This document shows, piece after piece, positions 59,081 through 64,000 of a stretch of DNA of 64,000 nucleotides. The stretch is from assembly GCA_963764825.1 (NCBI GenBank), contig CAVXUA010000005.1, positions 186,001 to 250,000 on the forward strand. Reading direction: 5' to 3'. Both the position numbers and the translations under genes were made by a program. The stretch comes from JAZGGS01 sp963764825 (GTDB lineage: Bacteria; Bacteroidota; Ignavibacteria; Ignavibacteriales; Ignavibacteriaceae). The notes under the pieces were generated by a model that saw nothing but the letters and a program-made list of their open reading frames with translations, made no database searches and had not been told where the DNA came from. Positions within the stretch are counted from its first letter, which is position 1. The number at the start of each line of letters is the position of its first letter.

Positions 59081-59583
59081 TAAAAAATCAATTGATAGGC
59101 ATATTAACGGTATTATTTATAGTTATTTCCGTTCTTCTAACCGTTTTCGAAATAGCATATGTAAGCGTAAACGATATCTTTGGTTATTCATTTATTATCC
59201 TTGGATCGAGTTTGGCTTACACTGCTTTTATTAAAAACAAGAAATTAATTGCCTTCATCGGTTCAGCAACTTTTCTAAGCGGCGTTTTACTTATTACACT
59301 CGATAACTTCGAAATCTATATACAGAAGGATCTCGCTCTTCCAATAATTTTGATTATTACAGGATGTGGTTTGTTGATGAGCTACTTGACAGACTTTACA
59401 AAAAGAATTTTAATGTTTCTCGCTCTAATTTTTCTTGGAGGAGGGTTTGCTCTTATAATTTTTCAGAAGTCGTTTGATTTTGGAATTTATTACAGATCTG
59501 TTTTATCATTAGCAACCGTTTACTGGCCCATAATTGTTATAATGATCTTTGTGATAATCATTATCAACAGAACAGAAAAATAA
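59077..59583 (+). CDS. Hypothetical membrane protein, five or more helices
   Basis: 168 residues from a GTG that overlaps the arginase stop. Hydrophobic segments: LIGILTVLFIVISVLLTVFE, IFGYSFIILGSSLAYTAFI, LIAFIGSATFLSGVLLITL, LALPIILIITGCGLLMSYL, ILMFLALIFLGGGFALIIF and VYWPIIVIMIFVIIIINR. I do not recognise the family. The coupling suggests it is translated with arginase, but no role follows. Similar small membrane proteins in this phylum are unannotated. Confidence 0.75.
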   Translation: MIKNQLIGILTVLFIVISVLLTVFEIAYVSVNDIFGYSFIILGSSLAYTAFIKNKKLIAFIGSATFLSGVLLITLDNFEIYIQKDLALPIILIITGCGLLMSYLTDFTKRILMFLALIFLGGGFALIIFQKSFDFGIYYRSVLSLATVYWPIIVIMIFVIIIINRTEK

Positions 59584-59627
59584 TATTATAGTTTTTATGA
59601 TTAGGAAATAAAAATGGCGGTATTCAA

Positions 59628-60392
59628 TTAAACTAAGTTTTCACTCTGCAAAATTGTGTGGGACTCATTTAATCCACTATGAAATTTATCTATCTCTTCC
59701 TTGTTACTACTTATATCACTTGAAAGAAGAAAATAAACCAGAGCCAAAAGAATAAGCGATACAACAAACAGAATAATGGAAAATAATTTATTCTTTTTAT
59801 TCGCTCCTTCAAGGGCAGCAATTTCTTCTTTGTAACGTTTGTCTATATATTCAATTGTTCTCTGGCGTTCAAGCTTTTCATCAACAATCTTTTCAACTTT
59901 ATCTTTTCCGCTTTTCTCCCCTATCTTCTCCTCGGCTTGCGATAAATCTAACGTATCTTCAGATAATACTGCAGAAAGATCCGGCTCACTAAGGGAATTA
60001 CCCTCATCTACGCTAAACTTGACAGTTTCTTCAGTTAATACTTCATCAACTTCCCGTTCAGTTTTTAATTCGGGTTCGTCTTCTGTAATTTCAGGTTCAA
60101 CTATTGCAGTTTCGATTTCCGGAATAGGAGTAACTTCAGCTTGCTGTTTTACTTTTAATTCTTCAAGAATTTTATAAAGTTTACGGGCTACATTGTCTTT
60201 TAATTCAGAATCGGGAACTTCCAACTGTAATAAGATAGGAAGCATAGAAGTAAGATTTTGATATTCTCCCATAACATCCCAAGGAAAATCATCTCCGCTC
60301 ACCATATATTCATTTAGCTCAGCATTCTCATCCTTATTCAGGCAACCTAAAGTTTTTGCTTTTATTAAATCTATTGCTTTTTTTCTATCCAC
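59628..60392 (-). CDS. Putative anti-sigma factor, single-pass membrane protein
   Basis: 254 residues. The N-terminal 60 residues (MDRKKAIDLIKAKTLGCLNK, FPWDVMGEYQNL) resemble the anti-sigma N-terminus but lack the His-Cys-Cys zinc motif. A long acidic, low-complexity stretch follows (ITEDEPELKTEREVDEVLTE), then a coiled coil and one membrane helix (LFSIILFVVSLILLALVYFL) near residue 215, with a short outer tail. It starts five bases after the ECF sigma gene, which strongly suggests an anti-sigma role. Confidence 0.65.
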   Translation of the reverse strand: MDRKKAIDLIKAKTLGCLNKDENAELNEYMVSGDDFPWDVMGEYQNLTSMLPILLQLEVPDSELKDNVARKLYKILEELKVKQQAEVTPIPEIETAIVEPEITEDEPELKTEREVDEVLTEETVKFSVDEGNSLSEPDLSAVLSEDTLDLSQAEEKIGEKSGKDKVEKIVDEKLERQRTIEYIDKRYKEEIAALEGANKKNKLFSIILFVVSLILLALVYFLLSSDISSNKEEIDKFHSGLNESHTILQSENLV

Positions 60393-60397
60393 TTTAG

Positions 60398-60976
60398 TTA
60401 TCCCTTTGTTGCCATGTTTTTATTAAGGTTACCTAGAGCATGACCAATTTTAAATTTAACTGTGGCAAGCGGAATGTTAAGTTCGCGGGTTATTTCTTCC
60501 TCGTTGTATCCTTTATAATATGCTAGCTTTAAAACATAGCGCTGCGCATCTGTTAATTTTTTAAAGGAATCATCGACTTTGTCTTTCATAGAAAGAACTT
60601 TATCAAGGTTCAAAGGTTCAGCTGATGATGAGAGATGCGGAATTATATTTTCGTTTTCATACTCATCAGTGTATTCTTCCATCTCTTCCGGGTTACGTTT
60701 TCTCTTTACAAAATCAATAGCTTTGTTTCTTGCAAGGTTTATCATCCATGTATACACGTTGCCTGCTTCAGAATCAAACCGATCTATTTTTTGCCAGATA
60801 ATTACAAATACATCGGAAAGAATATCCTCTGCAGCTGGTACATCCTGAACGATTTTATCAATCAGTGTATACAGTAGCGGTGAGTATCTATTATATAATT
60901 CTTCAAGCGCCTTGGAATCGCTTCCGGCAACTTTCAAAATTATCTCTTTATCTGAATAGTTGTTATTTTCTGACAA
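60398..60976 (-). CDS. ECF-type RNA polymerase sigma factor
   Basis: 192 residues with region 2 (ALEELYNRYSPLLYTLIDKI, AEDILSDVFVIIWQKI, WMINLARNKAIDFVKRKRNP) and region 4 (LTDAQRYVLKLAYYKGYNEE, EITRELNIPLATVKFKIGHA). No region 3. The linker is acidic. Partner of the membrane protein just downstream. It probably drives an envelope-stress or similar regulon; the promoter it recognises is unknown. Confidence 0.93.
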   Translation of the reverse strand: MSENNNYSDKEIILKVAGSDSKALEELYNRYSPLLYTLIDKIVQDVPAAEDILSDVFVIIWQKIDRFDSEAGNVYTWMINLARNKAIDFVKRKRNPEEMEEYTDEYENENIIPHLSSSAEPLNLDKVLSMKDKVDDSFKKLTDAQRYVLKLAYYKGYNEEEITRELNIPLATVKFKIGHALGNLNKNMATKG

Positions 60977-61142
60977 TATCTGAACTTTATTATTAACAAA
61001 ATCTTATTGTAAGATTAAAAGTAAAACTATACTGAATAAAAATCAATTAACCAGTGATTAATGCCTGGCAGCGCCAACCATTAGTTTATGCTTACTCACT
61101 ATTTTATTATCTTTCAGATTCAACAAAAATGTACAAGGTAAA

Positions 61143-63734
61143 ATGACTTCTAACGAAATAAGAACACAATTTTTCGAGTTTTTTAAGAATAAAAAGCATA
61201 AAATAGTAGAAAGTTCACCGGTAGTTCCGTTTGATGATCCTACCCTTCTTTTTGCAAATGCAGGAATGAACCAGTTTAAAGATATTTTCCTGGGAACAGG
61301 AACGAGGGAATATAACCGAGCTGCTAATACACAAAAGTGCATTAGAGTTAGCGGAAAACACAACGACCTTGAAGAAGTGGGGCACGATACTTATCATCAC
61401 ACTTTTTTTGAAATGCTTGGCAACTGGTCGTTTGGTGATTATTACAAAGCCGAAGCTATTGAATGGGCATGGGAATTGTTGACTGAAGTTTGGAAACTAC
61501 CAAAAGAACGGCTGTGGGCAACTGTTTATAATGATGATGATGAAGCTTTTGATTTGTGGAAAGCAAAAACCGATATAAATCCCGATCATATTTTGCGCTT
61601 TGGTAAAAAGGATAACTTCTGGGAGATGGGAGATGTCGGTCCCTGTGGTCCCTGCTCAGAAATTCATATAAATATTGGTGATGATTACAATAATCCAAAA
61701 TATGTTAACGCTGGTTCTGCGGATTGCATAGAAATTTGGAACCTTGTATTCATTCAATTTAATAAAGATGAAAATGAAAAACTTACAGAACTACCTGCTA
61801 AACATGTTGATACCGGGATGGGTTTCGAGAGAATTTGTGCTGTCCTGCAGAATGTAAAATCGAATTACGAAACTGATATTTTCTCTCCGTTAATAGATGG
61901 AATCGTAAAGCTATCAGGTATAAAAAATGATTCCGAAGAAAATAAAATTCCGATGAGAGTTATTGCAGACCATGTTCGCGCTTTAACCTTTGCCATAGCC
62001 GATGGGGCTGTTCCTTCTAATGATGGTAGAGGGTACGTGTTAAGAAGAATTTTACGGAGGGCAGCACGTTACGCTAGAAAGCTTGATGTCCATGAACCTT
62101 TTCTTTACAAACTTGTTAATGTAATTGTGAAAACCATGGGCGATATCTTCCCTGAAATCGTAGAGAAAAAAGATTATGTTAAAAAAATTATTAAAGCAGA
62201 AGAAGAAAACTTTAATGCAACTTTAGACCGGGGAATAGAAATTTTTGAAAAAGTGATAAAAATACTTGAAAAAAGAGAAGATAAAACCATTCCCGGTGAG
62301 GACGTGTTCAAACTTTACGACACCTATGGTTTTCCTTTAGATCTGACAAATGTTATGGCACACGAAAAAGGATTTAAGATCGATGAAGATGGATTTAATA
62401 AATTAATGACCAAGCAAAAACATATAGGTAGGAAATCATCTAAAAGTGTTTTTTCTTCTATAGAAATTAATCTCGACAAACTTGGAGATGTCGAACTTGA
62501 AGGAATTCAAAAAACCATTTTTACAGGCTACAATTATGATCAATTAAAGTTAGAATCAAAAATATTGTTCCCTAAAGATCAGGGAGACTATCTGGGATTG
62601 GTTTTTGATAGAACACCCTTCTACGTTGAAGCAGGTGGACAAATCAGTGATAATGGTAGATTACTAAGTAATGATCTTGTAATACCGATAATAAGTGTAT
62701 CTAATATATTTGACAGAACATTTCATCTGGTTGAAAAAACATCTGAATTCAATCCTCAAATTGGAGATTTAGTTTCTCTTGCAATTGATGAACCTCGTCG
62801 CTGGGATATAATGCGTAACCATACTGCAACTCATTTTTTCCATGCCGCTTTAAGAAAAATTTTGGGCGCACACGTTCAGCAGGCAGGTTCATATGTCGGA
62901 CCGGGTCATCTCAGATTTGACTTTACTCATTTATCAAAATTATCCCCGGAAGAATTAAAAGATATAGAAGCACTTGTAAATGATGAGCTACGCAGAAATT
63001 ACCCGCTAATTCATCACAGAGAAATTTCATTTGACCAGGCAAAAAAAATGGGGGCTCTTATGTTCTTTGGAGATAAATATGGAGACAAAGTAAATGTTGT
63101 TCAGTTTGGAAATTTTACACTGGAGTTTTGCGGCGGCACGCATGTTAAGAATTCATCAGAAATTGGTTTGTTTAAAATTACCAGCGAGTCTTCAATTTCT
63201 AGCGGTGTTAGAAGAATAGAAGCAGTTACCGGCGCGGGTGTTGAATCTTATATGGATGACCAGTTAAACTTGCTAAGGGACAATAAAGAAAAAATTAATT
63301 TGATGCTGGAAGATAAGAAGAAACTTGAAAAGGAAGTGGCTGAGTTACGACTTAAAGATAAGCTTGGTCAGCTCGATCATATTCTTGCATTAGCTTCTGA
63401 AATTAGTAATATTAAAATCTACAAAGGAAAAGTTACAGCGGACAATATGGATGAACTCAAAGCTTTCGGCGACGAGATGAGAAGTAAGATACAAAGCGGA
63501 ATTGGTGTACTTATTGCACAGGTTGATAACAAGGTTGGTATTGTTGCTGTTGTTTCCGATGATCTTATAAAAGCTAAAAAACTTAGCGCCGGTAAGATAG
63601 TGGGTGAACTGGCAAAACAAATTGGTGGAGGCGGAGGCGGAAAACCTCATCTTGCAACCGCAGGCGGAAAAGATGTTTCGCAGATTTCTGCTGCCATTGG
63701 TAAGGTTGAAGAAGTGGTTGATAGTTTTCTATAA
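61143..63734 (+). CDS. alaS: Alanyl-tRNA synthetase
   Basis: 863 residues, intact. It starts MTSNEIRTQFFEFFKNKKHK and has the class II catalytic part (VVPFDDPTLLFANAGMNQFK, NTQKCIRVSGKHNDLEEVGH, TFFEMLGNWSFGDYYK, MGFERICAVLQ), the editing domain (MRNHTATHFFHAALR, LEFCGGTHVKNSSEIG) and the C-terminal C-Ala region with the conserved GGGGGGKPHLATAGG. Typical length. It is followed after 33 bases by radA on the same strand. Confidence 0.96.
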   Translation: MTSNEIRTQFFEFFKNKKHKIVESSPVVPFDDPTLLFANAGMNQFKDIFLGTGTREYNRAANTQKCIRVSGKHNDLEEVGHDTYHHTFFEMLGNWSFGDYYKAEAIEWAWELLTEVWKLPKERLWATVYNDDDEAFDLWKAKTDINPDHILRFGKKDNFWEMGDVGPCGPCSEIHINIGDDYNNPKYVNAGSADCIEIWNLVFIQFNKDENEKLTELPAKHVDTGMGFERICAVLQNVKSNYETDIFSPLIDGIVKLSGIKNDSEENKIPMRVIADHVRALTFAIADGAVPSNDGRGYVLRRILRRAARYARKLDVHEPFLYKLVNVIVKTMGDIFPEIVEKKDYVKKIIKAEEENFNATLDRGIEIFEKVIKILEKREDKTIPGEDVFKLYDTYGFPLDLTNVMAHEKGFKIDEDGFNKLMTKQKHIGRKSSKSVFSSIEINLDKLGDVELEGIQKTIFTGYNYDQLKLESKILFPKDQGDYLGLVFDRTPFYVEAGGQISDNGRLLSNDLVIPIISVSNIFDRTFHLVEKTSEFNPQIGDLVSLAIDEPRRWDIMRNHTATHFFHAALRKILGAHVQQAGSYVGPGHLRFDFTHLSKLSPEELKDIEALVNDELRRNYPLIHHREISFDQAKKMGALMFFGDKYGDKVNVVQFGNFTLEFCGGTHVKNSSEIGLFKITSESSISSGVRRIEAVTGAGVESYMDDQLNLLRDNKEKINLMLEDKKKLEKEVAELRLKDKLGQLDHILALASEISNIKIYKGKVTADNMDELKAFGDEMRSKIQSGIGVLIAQVDNKVGIVAVVSDDLIKAKKLSAGKIVGELAKQIGGGGGGKPHLATAGGKDVSQISAAIGKVEEVVDSFL

Positions 63735-63767
63735 TTCTTCACAATTTCCCGGCGATAAAATTTCTTT

Positions 63768-64000
63768 ATGTCTAAAACAAGAATAAAATACATTTGCTCA
63801 AGCTGTGGTTATGAATCTCTTCGATGGTTGGGCAAATGCCCTGAGTGTGAAAGCTGGAATTCCTTTACAGAAGAGATTATAGAAAAAGATAAAAGAAAAG
63901 CAGCTGCATTTTCCGGTGAAGTTACAGTCAACAATATTAATGAGGTAGACACTAAAGAAGAAGAACGGTTTAAAACCGGTATTGCTGAGTTCGACCGGGT
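63768..64000 (+). CDS. radA: DNA repair protein RadA (5' part only)
   Basis: 78 residues before the window ends. The N-terminus reads MSKTRIKYICSSCGYESLRW and then GKCPECESWNSFTEE, the C4 zinc finger of RadA/Sms, and then FKTGIAEFDRV, which begins the RecA-like domain. It acts in recombination intermediate processing. The 3' end lies outside the window. Confidence 0.93.
   Translation, partial: MSKTRIKYICSSCGYESLRWLGKCPECESWNSFTEEIIEKDKRKAAAFSGEVTVNNINEVDTKEEERFKTGIAEFDR

Noticed and set aside
1..64000. Programmed frameshifting as an explanation for broken genes
   Set aside because: The breaks are at varied sites without a slippery heptamer plus structure, several are simple homopolymer miscounts, and they hit unrelated families.
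1..64000. CRISPR arrays, prophage, insertion sequences, restriction or toxin systems, tRNA genes
   Set aside because: I looked for direct repeats with spacers, transposase and integrase motifs and tRNA cloverleaf sequence and saw none; only one small palindromic repeat was found.

Overview
The window is about 64 kb of AT-rich, densely coding chromosome from a bacterium of the Bacteroidota/Chlorobi side, most likely an Ignavibacteria-type organism. Three things point that way. Two large secreted proteins end in a type IX secretion sorting domain carrying the YPNPFNPSTKI motif that is common in Ignavibacteria. IspG is the long Bacteroidota/Chlorobi form. Many small envelope and regulatory proteins also have this flavour (DUF4922 protein, asparagine-synthetase-B-like protein, TonB/YwqK fusion). 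I see no phage, plasmid, transposase, CRISPR array or tRNA. The content is mostly core genome.

Layout. 1-4.1 kb: mgtE, a badly broken pdxB, a TonB/YwqK-type protein and a HEAGH membrane protein. 4.2-9.4 kb: a PAS sensor kinase, a secreted beta-propeller/LamG protein and TspO. 9.4-12.4 kb: a thioredoxin-domain YyaL-type protein and exonuclease III. 12.4-17.4 kb: an iron block, with two DtxR-type regulators (one membrane-anchored and fused to FeoA domains) and FeoB in two pieces, divergent from a 4Fe-4S protein across an intergenic region holding two palindromes. 17.4-24.8 kb: cobalamin adenosyltransferase, a GlsB-type protein, MarR, sirtuin, TPR protein, YhaM-type nuclease, a hybrid kinase, and a geranylgeranyl reductase with its ferredoxin. 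25-29.8 kb: an SLC12-type transporter, dnaG and a DJ-1 family protein. 29.8-38.8 kb: ispG, nif3, a zinc-ribbon protein, RNase P RNA, recJ, yebC, ruvC, ruvA and a FAH-family hydrolase. 38.9-49.9 kb: a secreted beta-helix protein, an AsnB-like protein, clpX, a TPR protein, dxr, rseP and a LytS/LytTR pair. 50-64 kb: an outer-membrane receptor, HU, a DUF885-like peptidase, the DUF4922/glycosyltransferase/SpoIID cluster, arginase, an ECF sigma/anti-sigma pair, alaS and the start of radA.

Functional links. dxr and ispG are two steps of the MEP isoprenoid pathway, and the geranylgeranyl reductase and its ferredoxin act downstream on isoprenoid chains. recJ, yebC, ruvC and ruvA form a recombination/repair run. 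The iron block looks like a self-contained, metal-sensed ferrous iron uptake operon.

Caveat. About 20 of roughly 53 protein genes carry single-base frameshifts or in-frame stops, including dnaG and clpX. Several lie in short homopolymers. I read most of these as sequence errors rather than gene decay and annotate across them, stating where each break lies. Products and extents of the broken genes are reconstructions. Break positions are approximate unless a stop codon is named.
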